Source: Kiloniella majae (GTDB taxonomy: Bacteria; Pseudomonadota; Alphaproteobacteria; Kiloniellales; Kiloniellaceae). Taken from it: DNA of 64,000 nt. Positions 30,701 to 36,201 of this stretch are shown here, piece by piece. Under the pieces are notes generated by a model. That model saw only the letters and a list, made by a program, of their open reading frames with translations. It searched no databases and was not told where the DNA came from. Numbering within the stretch: the first letter of the stretch is position 1; each line of letters starts with the position of its first letter. A program made the translations under genes and the position numbers. The DNA is taken from assembly GCF_002118315.1 (NCBI RefSeq), contig NZ_MTSZ01000003.1, positions 558,001 to 622,000 of the forward strand. The letters run 5' to 3'.

Positions 30701-31507
30701 CATCCTCATTTGAGTGATAGTGCTGACGGTCCTGGTGGACAGGATACCTTTGCGATTATCGGCAAAGTTAAGCCATCTATGAGTGGCCCAACTGAAATCA
30801 TTAAAGAAGCAATTCTTGATGATGGCAATACCGATGGCACTCCGACTGGAAGTTCCAATGATCGTTCTGATTACCTCTGGGGTGGCTCTGATAATGATTT
30901 AGATAGAGTGGCAGATACTCGAGGCAGCGATGGTGGAGGAAATGAAAACTCAATCATCAATGCTGGTGATGGTTTCGATGATTTATTTGGCCGTGGTGGA
31001 AATGATATTCTTGTTATGGATCTGGATAACAACAATGAGTGGCTTGATGGTGGCTCAGGTTTTGATCTAATACGAATAGATGCGCCAGTTGATCTATCTG
31101 AGAGTAGCCTAGATAATGGTAGTGATATACACGTAGAAGATGACGGTCATGTTTTCTACACAATGGATATGTCTAGCTATTTAGCCAATACCTTCGATGT
31201 TTCTAAAATTGAAGGAATCCTTCTTACTGAAGATGCGGCAGGTTCTGAAAATGTTGGTATTGATTTGAGCCTAACAGCGGCTGATGTGCTTGATATAACT
31301 TCCGGTAACTCTGGTGCAGATGCAAATACGCTTCATATCATGGGAACGGATGGCGATCGTGTAACATTAACCGATCAGGATAATTCTGGTGCAGAGTGGA
31401 CCAAGGGCTCGACTACTGATGGCTTCACGACCTACACAAATGCTTCGTCTATATTGAAAGTTGATGAAGATATTGAAGTGACAGATCTTAATGGGGATGT
31501 ATTTTAA
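18710..31507 (+). CDS. Giant type I secreted repeat adhesin with retention module, TAAG site, VWA and RTX tail (LapA-like)
   Basis: 4265 residues, strongly acidic, with no Sec signal, as expected for a type I secretion substrate. Residues 1-135 form an N-terminal retention-type module. T137-A138-A139-G140 followed by a glycine-rich linker (GAGAGPAGGGG) is the di-alanine motif cut by LapG-type proteases. From about residue 250 to 3590 there are some 14-15 repeats of 100-190 residues of the DUF5801/T1SS-143 kind, each closing with a D-D-(G/I/V)-P motif and often opening with VHEDAL or VDESNL. Two adjacent units are identical. Residues about 3588-3780 form a VWA domain with an intact MIDAS start (DTSGS at 3596-3600) and GGATNYDAGL. 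Near 4085-4125 are calcium-binding RTX-like repeats (GDGFDDLFGRGGNDIL, LDGGSGFD), then a C-terminal secretion region. The export and release genes lie at 32-40 kb on the other strand. It should be a cell-surface adhesin for biofilm or host/particle attachment. Confidence 0.92.
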   Translation: MTDDIKRNDGEAMVDTNDVNVVGETGRDVLVGQAAGAVDVSAPGAGETVNVSLVKGQSANLNFDATAATPVVDGNDFVLTFDSNGDGEADSRIVFQNLVEESQGADAPVLIIGGVELSAGLLIGQAQALAEGETLETAAGAGAGPAGGGGSVYSDDLGSAIDLLNAQGVIDPTELQFGLLGGQDEITDPAQGTLLISFITAITEVEEGPNGGITGSFGGGFEDWLPNHHLSDGDDGLDSDPFVGGSLETYAAPMRMVLTFVPADNETLDSVVINELPEGVRLFIGGSDEADEYTGGFPVTVSPSDFADVYVLPPQHSDADITITGSATISDPDSGESATLGYSTVAIVDAVADVPLGLEVSAPSDTQDVVSTDDNLNLNSVNVESEPTNDGSNDSDLNIGQSEEQLVSVNVSVEFADYEDDSEAHEIIIDGVPEDWDIVAISGAQIWQMQGDKVFAVTFDSEGRELLEDVTDNLAALPASLQYQIALASGEPRGAGEFSLESNTSGLGPDGESIGNETGSDEFVRYFIDVSEVVDGNGGQFNKTIEFDPNDWTNTRNADGSYRTITVEGEDGPVEQRVNSSANLEVRAVATEINTSGDELTDPDGTPVDENNQSVTDAKTIEVSITENEPFVGSVSLSYDETTRVDDGDPQPTDEVVDLSTITDITGGTPDVALPDGVTLQLSAPPIGAAQGALAYNLYTDGSNDEDDHSDDSYNTVDNAVVTQTVDSDPTPSVPNNGLENIAFDAVNGPSGLVTTGGETINLFNDANDNIVWGITDTGVVAFKVVISEDNDGVDGDNLENGAHTGSITFVQYVAIQHSEENPEDHDPTSHDEEVRSGSDFSLGYTITDDEGDTDTGTFNIDIEDDGPVITGNEVISVDESNLLGGNNGPDGTNDGDADNAKPITAQGTFDNFEFGTDGELADDGTTDARDGIKIDLTSVSDHNDTSAALVTSNGDVPVNLIQIGNVLYGYTGAEPTAPLNASDDNLVFTLSVDGDGNYQYSQYQAFEHYDTANTNEDLNLEFNVTITDGDKDTASATISLTVKDDAIINNDVDAIVATVHEDALSIFNPFLEDSSEGNDDPNDTETAFIANVDLASRVDAGADTPARFELNDEISGTKVMSGDQVVTSKGGEITYVWVSETQVNGVVVGDGLFGSDRVVFEIKKVAGGFQFDLDDQIDHPVPTEGNEFPGDREILPLDLSSVFEAFDADGDSVVLDSAVTINVQDDVPENNSKEALRYKVNEDALDRPGDLSDGNDDRFDRETAFIRNISLASRVSVGADEFVRFEFNDAVTLTGSPVTRPDGTPITSQGDSVTYVYVSPTQVNGVAGNPARVVFEVRKVSGGFQFDLEDQIDHPVPTEGNEYPGDRETLPLDLSSIFEAFDRDGDSVVLEKAVTVQIEDDIPLNNDEDAIVVGVNEDALTTVDGEDLSEGNDDAGQSKSADIKYDDLVAQVSVGADEPARFELNDAVSGNVMTVAVPADGDVAAVPASAVTSKGDAVKYSFVAATVDTPAMIVGVAGSPERIVFTLKSDGAGGFVFELNDQIDHADDTANDDSQVLNLDLSGAIEAFDADGDSVVLDTAVIVQIEDDIPINQTEGLVNVTVHEDALTGQSTGNDEGGKVSSHAISATDLAATVSVGADEPVRFSLNTLAADADETVDDESIDGEAVLDTNNNPVTSGGPLNTVVYKVVGGKIQGVVEGPIGDGSDDRVVFELTSDGSGGFVVTLVDQIDHPAATDGADATGDDETLGLNLSGAFIATDADGDYVVLDTAVTVQIEDDIPINQTEGLVNVTVHEDALTGQSTGNDEGGKVSSHAISATDLAATVSVGADEPVRFSLNTLAADADETVDDESIDGEAVLDTNNNPVTSGGPLNTVVYKVVGGKIQGVVEGPIGDGSDDRVVFELTSDGSGGFVVTLVDQIDHPAATDGADATGDDETLGLNLSGAFIATDADGDYVVLDTAVTVTVEDDVPVANNDDYTNQGNDCLTLTNSVDVDVLANDSVGADDPATVTKVTFDGQDYDVPATGTTIIKGEFGELEIGADGKGTYTAYEEDHFEVTNTVGSAGTSGSSADWNDVKLYAFEAGEALDLTPGGLNDPNDQVTFTGRGIGVQGNQTSGGSQNQINHDLNTDDSQKLVVDFDEGVDRATITLSNIFKDEGGSTGHEQGTWKAYDADGNIVGAGVLDSSSLDFGSSNNVATISINPPADFQYLVFEATEYENDGASGGDSSDYFVRAIEYTTSPDVHGKDVFTYTMSDADNDTDTADICVCVDDKGVYITDLTPALLGGDAIVDEDDLPDGSDDTPETTTVTGDFKITAEDGLDCIIIKGESGDITITKTELLASGTTPVSITTELGNILTITGYNSATGVVSYSYELKDSENHAPGADELFDDIALTVKDTDGDEVSATLAIQIIDDVPTAVNDTDIVDDTPDSGNNTATGNVMTAAGTANGGKDTEGADGADVTGIVNGTGSVGTSLTADGTYGTITIDGDGNYTYTVTASDYPSGAKETFTYQLTDGDGDTDTATLTIDLRTLITPPTVTVEVSDPDGDGSLSAGLLEDTFGEIKVTAKSVNDDQISKVILDIPSDVTVENGAFTITINGSVIDPSDYVVSSTGTETTFTLDTPTTHDVIVTFNAKAAANKGDDIAITANAVVVDGSLEASSNNGPTGITVDAVVDGSELGYGNLSGSDNGPISLGLTISLGNDSTTSASTLDAGGPDFEAQGGTDVDGSESITIVEVSLSSGSLGGFGGLIPDTSTSNVWKFDTSGMTEAQVNTWIQGLKVTPVQGVTGDIDVTVKTTTVDAEVGNALTDANNTDEDTYSFKVDIKDTGPEIGTPEKLNVDESHLPEGTDANNDGDSDDTAITDTGSFGTFGGGLDGIASIALSLNTTGVTTSDGDLSVNTIQVGNVLYGYTGADLSTGETVFTFGITTGGDYTYKQYAALEHPDHPTNHNEDLTSGLSFNVELTDGDGTKADADVTVEVLDDGPTMTGSTICLTETHVTSIVGYQLEDLNGITPVTVTSRGETEADYKNSFGFYYADANGKPIGGEIIVSNEKDLDVGSPVTFDVNPMTVGAVSIGFFLIPDGAGANTGLTGGPVTFVEDAPAGSNKWSVVKDGVTLNSSQAEKLYFSDPTLNPDGDPDGASGPLPSGLHVQDLITAPGNQNWEDLNIDVGDKDYDDVNLQVNITENSAFGQITFDTGADTPGTFKITGPTNIQSGKTDVVATSSTDDGIITVTGTAGDTVVYELVFDTATGKYEFVSMAPLDHTDSADLNVVFNVTLTDADKDSVSADITVKVSDTGPLAVEDTESVAEGAATITGDVTENDDFGSDGRGKVSEVNGDSDNIGKPITGTAGGTFKINTDGTYEYTPPANVDNSNGNPVDTISYTIIDSDGSPSTSTLKVTITDTGPVVGKPVNSIVDEEGLINGNVDDPYVGDSSGSDTSVSNVDLDITFGPDGAGTVTFDPSEIDFSGLKSGGEDVNFVVLDNGNGALVAYTGDTPPSSTTAGSVVFHASLNNSGSGSYNFTQVKPLDHPTADTEDNIDLTFAFTAKDGDDSSVPGKFTVTVDDDGPVVGDPEAVVLDEPTAAIYNLVFVLDTSGSMNSSSGAVNNDGSTISRLNLAKDSITQLIAGYEAQGGVNIQIVTFDSGDTLSAASSISGTFTSTGEVETYFSGISAGGATNYDAGLTQTLTNQQVLNLTGEKAVYFLSDGMPNSSNANTEVDGTPGAGIDTEDSAAWFAGLPTGTDVHAVSVGTNLSTTNLDPIDNTGGAQVIPGDELLPTLLATLPSSTSGNVLTNDSFGADGKGDTALKSIAVGGAIYTNTSDVGGDVLSKVGSTITIKTEAGGQLSVNFITGAYTYAAPSVEETTIETFDYIIQDGDGDTASSSLTVTVNDVPVDNPNILNGSLVTNSNSNGQSFIFTFYDEDDPKNAYSKVISLDNTGQEGNDVLSGHDVGFAIDPNKNYITSLEATDTDGGQVQVTYFEVEGTVLVSKGGGSHPHLSDSADGPGGQDTFAIIGKVKPSMSGPTEIIKEAILDDGNTDGTPTGSSNDRSDYLWGGSDNDLDRVADTRGSDGGGNENSIINAGDGFDDLFGRGGNDILVMDLDNNNEWLDGGSGFDLIRIDAPVDLSESSLDNGSDIHVEDDGHVFYTMDMSSYLANTFDVSKIEGILLTEDAAGSENVGIDLSLTAADVLDITSGNSGADANTLHIMGTDGDRVTLTDQDNSGAEWTKGSTTDGFTTYTNASSILKVDEDIEVTDLNGDVF
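23458..24024 (+). repeat. Exact 567-bp direct repeat, copy 1
   Basis: Compared line by line, bases 23458-24024 are identical to 24028-24594 at a period of 570 bp (190 codons). The unit encodes one DUF5801-like adhesin repeat starting IPINQTEGLVNVTVHEDAL. Neighbouring repeats are similar only at protein level, so this copy is a recent in-frame duplication. Confidence 0.95.
24028..24594 (+). repeat. Exact 567-bp direct repeat, copy 2
   Basis: Second copy of the adhesin repeat at 23458-24024, adjacent and in frame. Differences begin immediately outside (C/T at 24027 versus 23457, A/C at 24595 versus 24025). Silent changes are absent within the unit, indicating duplication or gene conversion too recent for drift. 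It is also a place where short-read assemblies may collapse or expand. Confidence 0.95.
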
Positions 31508-31536
31508 AACATTCTTGTAAAGTGAAAGTGCTAATT

Positions 31537-31567
31537 AAAGGGGCTTCTAATTGGGAGCCCCTTTTGT
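31537..31567 (+). terminator. Rho-independent terminator after the adhesin gene
   Basis: AAAGGGGCT (31537-31545) pairs with AGCCCCTTT (31556-31564) around TCTAATTGGG and is followed by further T. It lies 30 bp after the adhesin stop. Confidence 0.85.
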
Positions 31568-31653
31568 ATGTTTCTTTATTTATAGAAATGTATTGGGACG
31601 CTTTAGTTGAAAACTCCCGTCAATTAACAGGTAACAGCTATTGTCGCTGCTCT

Positions 31654-31920
31654 TTACAACTGCGTCAAGGCATCTTCATCGTCGTCTTGTTTGTCCATTT
31701 GAGCTTTGGCTTTTTCATCGGACTGGATTTTTTCCATGGTGTTGGCGAGTTTTACCGTTGCGTCTTTCAGCGACGATAGCGGCATGATCAGGGTTGTTGT
31801 CGGTTCGGAAACCAGTTTGCCAACGTTATTCGGGTCGCGGACGATTTGGCGCAGTTCGATGCGGACGTTGCCGTTAACAACCGTGATGGAACCAACGCCA
31901 TCTGTGAATACATGTTCCAT
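31654..31920 (-). CDS. Small conserved-looking protein in the adhesin locus, unknown function
   Basis: 88 residues, no signal peptide. The first half looks like beta strands (VFTDGVGSITVVNGNVRIELRQIV), the second is helix (SLKDATVKLANTMEKIQSDEKAKAQM), and the tail is very acidic (DKQDDDEDALTQL). Its GC-richer, well-organised codons and lone position between the adhesin terminator and the S1 protease argue that it is a real gene. It follows the export/protease gene row on the same strand after a 184-bp gap and may belong to the system, but I do not recognise the family. Confidence 0.6.
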   Translation of the reverse strand: MEHVFTDGVGSITVVNGNVRIELRQIVRDPNNVGKLVSEPTTTLIMPLSSLKDATVKLANTMEKIQSDEKAKAQMDKQDDDEDALTQL

Positions 31921-32104
31921 GGGGGCTAATCCTTTAACAATAGTTGTCCATCTGTTTATACATCATCTTAGTACTGTTTTTATGTGCCTCTATATGTTCG
32001 TTGTAAGTTCATGATAACAACCCAATGGTCAAATGAAGTACAAACATTATGGAGGCATGAAGAAAATTGTGTCCATTTTTAAGATAAAGCAGATCTGGTT
32101 TATA

Positions 32105-33157
32105 TTACTTTAACGAGAGAATGAGATCACCCAATAGCTGTAAATCTGTGTGGCTTGCCGGAATTTTCTTCGCTTTTTTGAAACGATTTTCCGCTGCGGT
32201 AATGGTGTCTAAGGTTGCGTTCCGTGGTTTTCCAACCAGATAGCCTTGGCGGGAAAGTAGCGTAGCGATGGTTTGTTCCGGGGATGTTGAAGCTTCACTT
32301 CCTGGGGCAGGGTAGGCACCTTTATCCCAGAGAAAACCAAGTTTTCCGATGCCGGATTTTACATCATCTTTACCCTGTTGCGGGTGGAAGCGTAGTGCGT
32401 TCAGGGCGCCAACGTAATCATTGATGCCTCTGTTATCTGCGCTCAAACCTATAACGTTTATGCCGACAATGGAAAAGGCGCTCTTATCATATAGAAGCAG
32501 GGGCGAGCCACTATCGCCGTTTTGAAGGAAGCATTGATGAGCAATACCATCGTTACCTTTGAATTTTTTCGGAGCCTGACAGTTAAAATCAACTGTCTGA
32601 GCATTTGGGGCGCCAGCTCGATAACCTGATGTAATTAAACGGGATTGCCCGGTTTTTAGTCGACTGCGAACAGATCTATCAAGGGCATCGAGTTTTAACC
32701 AGCCAGTTTGTGTACCAATGGGATCAGCAAGCTCTAAAAGCGCCCAATCGGTTTCTGTGTTTCTGGCAGAGGCTTCGTTCTTTGGTTTATAACGCGATGA
32801 TTTTTTATAGGATTTGATCTTGGAATGGATCTTGTACTGATCGTGTTGATAGCCTGCGATAAAATGCAGCTCTTGAGGGGCAAGCCATCGTCCTGTTTTT
32901 GCGTCATAGATACAGTGAGCGGCGGTCAGTACATGACGTTCACTGACCATTGCGCCGGTACAGTGTGCTCGCCCCGCTGCGTTAAGCCTGCCGATGGTAC
33001 TCCAGGGGTATTCCATGGCATTAACGAGAATACGCTCCCGTGCAGCGAGCTTTTGAGAAGCCTGACTTGGGGTATTGGATAAGATGACCGCCGACAGGAC
33101 TGCTAAAAGCATTACTTTGGCGTTTAAAGCTCTTAACAGCCCAAATCTTAATGGCAT
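32105..33157 (-). CDS. Secreted S1 (trypsin-like) serine protease
   Basis: 350 residues with a signal sequence ending near SQAS (residue 34). The triad is intact: H81 in TAAHC, D137 in TDWALLEL, S216 in NGDSGSP. The sequence PWSTIGRLNAAGRAHCTGAM closely matches the pseudoprotease at 16178-17041, so the two are paralogues. The last 65 residues (TIATLLSRQGYLVGKPRNATLDTITAAENRFK in outline) look like a small peptidoglycan-binding-type helical domain, which could hold it at the cell wall. It begins 9 bp after the stop of the HD-GYP gene, so they are co-transcribed. Its substrate may be a surface protein, the adhesin included; that is inference. Confidence 0.88.
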   Translation of the reverse strand: MPLRFGLLRALNAKVMLLAVLSAVILSNTPSQASQKLAARERILVNAMEYPWSTIGRLNAAGRAHCTGAMVSERHVLTAAHCIYDAKTGRWLAPQELHFIAGYQHDQYKIHSKIKSYKKSSRYKPKNEASARNTETDWALLELADPIGTQTGWLKLDALDRSVRSRLKTGQSRLITSGYRAGAPNAQTVDFNCQAPKKFKGNDGIAHQCFLQNGDSGSPLLLYDKSAFSIVGINVIGLSADNRGINDYVGALNALRFHPQQGKDDVKSGIGKLGFLWDKGAYPAPGSEASTSPEQTIATLLSRQGYLVGKPRNATLDTITAAENRFKKAKKIPASHTDLQLLGDLILSLK

Positions 33158-33166
33158 CGGTAAAAC

Positions 33167-35260
33167 CTAGTGCTGGATAGAGGCGATGAGCTTTTCGCCC
33201 TCGACAGAGTTTACCACATCCCTAAGCGCGTTAATAACACCCGTGTCATAGCGATCATTATTTTCTTCGAGAATATCCAATGCTCGCAGAGGTTCCAGCC
33301 CATGGCGGTAAGAACGAGGTTCAATTCGCGCACAGAAAACATCGCAAGCCCCAAGAATACGGGCTGTGATCAATATTTCTTCACCAACCAAACCACGAGG
33401 ATACCCTTTGCCGTCAAGACGTTCGTGCATTTGCATGATCGTTTCCAGAACAGGCAAATCAAAATCAATGCCCCGGAGCAACTGTTGCGTATGTTTAGGA
33501 TGTTTCTGGATTTCGGCGATCTCTTCTGGTGTCAGGCGTTCTGGTTTGTTGAGAATACTTCGTGGAATAGCCAGTTTACCGATTTGTGACAGGTTTGATG
33601 AGATCTCTAATGTGGAAATTTCGAGTGTGCTCAGGTTCATACGTTTGCCAACCATAAGGGCAAAAAGACATACACGACGCGAATGTCCGCCTAAGTACGG
33701 ATCGCGGAGTTCCACGGCGCGAACCAAAGCAGTTACCATCTGTTTGACAGCTTTTTCTTTTTTGCGCTGTTCTTCAACGATTTCTGTAACGTCCCGGAAA
33801 ACAGAAACGATGCCGGATACCTGATTGTCTTCACCAACAAATGGCACTTTGCTGATTTGCAGATGATGTTCTTTGTTGTTCAGGAATACGCGTTCGTTGT
33901 TGGTAACCACACCGCCGGTAGAAACGGCGCGTTGATCACTGATCGACATTCTGGCTGCGGTGCCGGTGCCAAAGATAGCGGCATCATCCATGCCAAGAAG
34001 CTGATCTTCTTCTCGGCCAACACCTTTGGCAAAGGCCGGATTAATATAGCGATAGCTGCCATCGACCGCCTTCAGGCCGATGAAGTCAGCAATGGAGCCA
34101 TTAATTTTATCCAGCAACTGTTTTTGCGCATGAATGCGTGTGGCGAGATCTTTGAACTGTTTCGCCAATGCACCGTTATGCTCACTGTTCAGGCGCCACC
34201 AGAAGGCTAGGAAGACAGCCGCGACGATAAGTACGATAAAGCCAGCGAGGAGGTAGGCAATATTTCTGAACTCAATCAGGCTTTTTTCTGCACTTACGCG
34301 ATCAACTTCCTGGAAAATCCACAACTGATCAGGGATCAAAGGAGCGCCAACTGAATAGACCTCTTTAGCGGCAATCCCGATCGTCGGGCGAAGGGCAAAG
34401 GCAAAGATATCTTCGTTGTTTGATGTCAGTGTGATATCGCGGATTAGCTCTGGATCCTGTGGCGTTATTTCCTGGAAACCTTTGTTGGTAATTTGGACCA
34501 TTCTGGTGATTTCGCCTTCTTCAGACAAAGCTCGTTGAGAGAGAAATTCACCAAATTTTGTGGTTACAGGAAAAGTAAGAAGCATCAGGCCAACAGGCTC
34601 TTCTTCATCCGCTTCTGACTGTGCGGGTAGTACAGGTAGCAGTAAGTCCATGACCAGCCCGGATGAATCAACACGTACCGGACCAAAGGTTACTTCCTTG
34701 CGTCCGAATGCTGACATGGCAAGTTGCTTTTGCTGCTCGGTTACTGGGTCCGCACCGCCACTGGTCAGGTAAGCGATACCTGTTTTTCCAAACAGATAGC
34801 TAGTTGTGAAATCACTGTTAATGGTAAAGTCAGTGAGAACACGTTCCATAAAGGGAAGCTGTTCAAACAGAGAAACCCCAAGACTTGAATCGGGATCTTC
34901 GTCTGGTTTTGGGGGAACAATCTGGGTGAAATCGCCACCCGCAAGATCTACTTCGTATGCAAAGAGACGGAAAAGTTCATTGGATACCAACCTGTCGGAT
35001 TGTGCCCGGACAGAGTCTAGCCAGGTCTGTACAAGCTCGCTACGTCCGGAAGCGAGAATTTCCTGTCTATCCTGAACTTTGGCTATAACAGTGCTTTTCC
35101 TGTCATTAATGATTAAGCCCGGGACAATAATCGACATGAGTATGAGGGCACCAATAACAAGAGCCGCGGTGACAACTGTACGCCGGTTAGCCGGGCGTTC
35201 AGATGTGGCCATATCGTTTATGGCGTGAAATTCGAATTTCTCTTTACCGTTTTTCTTCAT
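33167..35260 (-). CDS. Membrane PAS-HD-GYP protein with degenerate HD-GYP site, candidate LapD-like c-di-GMP receptor
   Basis: 697 residues from ATG 35260 (GGA at good spacing); an upstream ATG at 35290 lacks a ribosome site. TM1 is at about 29-52, a periplasmic sensor region at 53-330, TM2 at 335-358, a PAS domain at 385-500 and an HD-GYP domain at 515-690. HD-GYP phosphodiesterases need an HD pair in LLHDIGK, HHE in HHERxDGxGYP, and an Asp in DxYDAL. Here they read SNLSQIGK, QMHERLDGKGYP and DVFCAR. The HD pair, one His and one Asp are thus lost, while GHS, the KHP histidine and GYP remain. Metal-dependent hydrolysis of c-di-GMP is improbable but ligand binding could persist. It lies directly after lapG, where LapD is often encoded, so it may be the inner-membrane receptor controlling LapG. 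Confidence 0.85.
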   Translation of the reverse strand: MKKNGKEKFEFHAINDMATSERPANRRTVVTAALVIGALILMSIIVPGLIINDRKSTVIAKVQDRQEILASGRSELVQTWLDSVRAQSDRLVSNELFRLFAYEVDLAGGDFTQIVPPKPDEDPDSSLGVSLFEQLPFMERVLTDFTINSDFTTSYLFGKTGIAYLTSGGADPVTEQQKQLAMSAFGRKEVTFGPVRVDSSGLVMDLLLPVLPAQSEADEEEPVGLMLLTFPVTTKFGEFLSQRALSEEGEITRMVQITNKGFQEITPQDPELIRDITLTSNNEDIFAFALRPTIGIAAKEVYSVGAPLIPDQLWIFQEVDRVSAEKSLIEFRNIAYLLAGFIVLIVAAVFLAFWWRLNSEHNGALAKQFKDLATRIHAQKQLLDKINGSIADFIGLKAVDGSYRYINPAFAKGVGREEDQLLGMDDAAIFGTGTAARMSISDQRAVSTGGVVTNNERVFLNNKEHHLQISKVPFVGEDNQVSGIVSVFRDVTEIVEEQRKKEKAVKQMVTALVRAVELRDPYLGGHSRRVCLFALMVGKRMNLSTLEISTLEISSNLSQIGKLAIPRSILNKPERLTPEEIAEIQKHPKHTQQLLRGIDFDLPVLETIMQMHERLDGKGYPRGLVGEEILITARILGACDVFCARIEPRSYRHGLEPLRALDILEENNDRYDTGVINALRDVVNSVEGEKLIASIQH

Positions 35261-35317
35261 TGTTTTCCGCTCTGTCCCCCCGGGGAGCATTTGTGTCTTT
35301 GGACTGTTTTCATCATC

Positions 35318-36025
35318 TTACTTGATATGTGCCCAACGTGTCGTCGAATTCATAGAGTACTGAGGTATATAATGGCGATATTTTGTATGCGTCAGGATCA
35401 GGTTTGAAAGACTGTCCAGTATCAGGATATCGTTCTTTTCATATATTGCCAGTACTGCGTGCCCAATACCACGGATACTATCCTTTAAAATCACAATACG
35501 CATTTCGTTGTCTTTAAAACCAAGTTCTTTCAAGGCATAGAATTTGGCGATGGAATAGTCTTCGCAGTCACCGGATGTTCGCATGAACTGGTTGGGCGAG
35601 GCCCAGTATTCGCTAACACCATAAACTTCGTGGTCCAGTTTATAGGGCCAACGGTTAAAGAATTTATTTACCGTATCAAGCTTCTGTCGCCGCGACATGT
35701 TCTTGGCGGCATGAATTATTTTCCGCCAGGATTTTTGTTGCGGTGTTTTACAATTGGCGATGTTGTTTGCGCAGGCGTTAAATGACCTGATTTCAGGTTT
35801 TGATTTTTTTAACACACGGGCCCATTGTGGTAGCGCTTTGAATGACTTGGATCTGAATTCAACTGTTCTGAACAGGGCTGTCCCTTTACCCTTGGCTGCC
35901 TTGGCCAAATCACCAAGCGACTGGGCATGCGCAGCATCCATAGGCATCGTGTTCACAAGAACAGAAGCCAAGGATGCAATTAATGCGGCCTTTTTGATGA
36001 TTTGTAACGGCTTAAAGTCGGTCAA
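35318..36025 (-). CDS. lapG: LapG-type periplasmic cysteine protease (transglutaminase-like, BTLCP)
   Basis: 235 residues with a signal segment ending near AHAQ (residue 35). The bacterial transglutaminase-like cysteine protease triad is present: C154 in SGDCEDYSIAKFYAL, H189 in GIGHAVLAI, D204 in ILDSLSN. LapG cuts LapA-type adhesins at a di-alanine motif near their N terminus and releases them from the cell surface; the adhesin here has such a motif (TAAG, residues 137-140). LapG is normally held back by c-di-GMP-bound LapD; here the adjacent membrane protein is of PAS-HD-GYP type. It follows the lapC-like gene after 176 bp that include a strong hairpin. Confidence 0.9.
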   Translation of the reverse strand: MTDFKPLQIIKKAALIASLASVLVNTMPMDAAHAQSLGDLAKAAKGKGTALFRTVEFRSKSFKALPQWARVLKKSKPEIRSFNACANNIANCKTPQQKSWRKIIHAAKNMSRRQKLDTVNKFFNRWPYKLDHEVYGVSEYWASPNQFMRTSGDCEDYSIAKFYALKELGFKDNEMRIVILKDSIRGIGHAVLAIYEKNDILILDSLSNLILTHTKYRHYIPQYSMNSTTRWAHIK

Positions 36026-36151
36026 GGGCTGCGTCGCGTTCGCCAGAAATAAATAAAATTATGCAGCTTCTAAAATGGCAAAGAACCGCTTAACAGAGTC
36101 TTAATTTTTATGGTGTGGAAGAGGTAAATTTGTCGCGTTCACGTTGTGTTG

Positions 36152-36181
36152 ATGGTGAGCATCCAATCGAATGCTCACCAT
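36152..36181. other. Perfect 11-bp hairpin between lapC-like and lapG genes
   Basis: ATGGTGAGCAT (36152-36162) and ATGCTCACCAT (36171-36181) are exact reverse complements with an 8-base loop, 20 bp after the lapC-like stop. On the minus strand no T-run follows, so it is more likely an mRNA-stabilising or partial-attenuation hairpin than a full terminator. It would let exporter and protease genes be expressed at different levels from one transcript. Confidence 0.6.
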
Positions 36182-36201
36182 AATAAATTTAAGATAAATT
36201 C

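Noticed and set aside
18710-31507. Repeat structure considered as CRISPR or a mobile element
   Set aside because: Repeats are in frame, protein-coding, 100-190 codons long and lack spacers, terminal inverted repeats or a transposase.
31522-32014. Plus-strand ORFs of 85 and 102 residues after the adhesin
   Set aside because: They are opposite-frame shadows of the 88-residue minus-strand gene and the terminator region.
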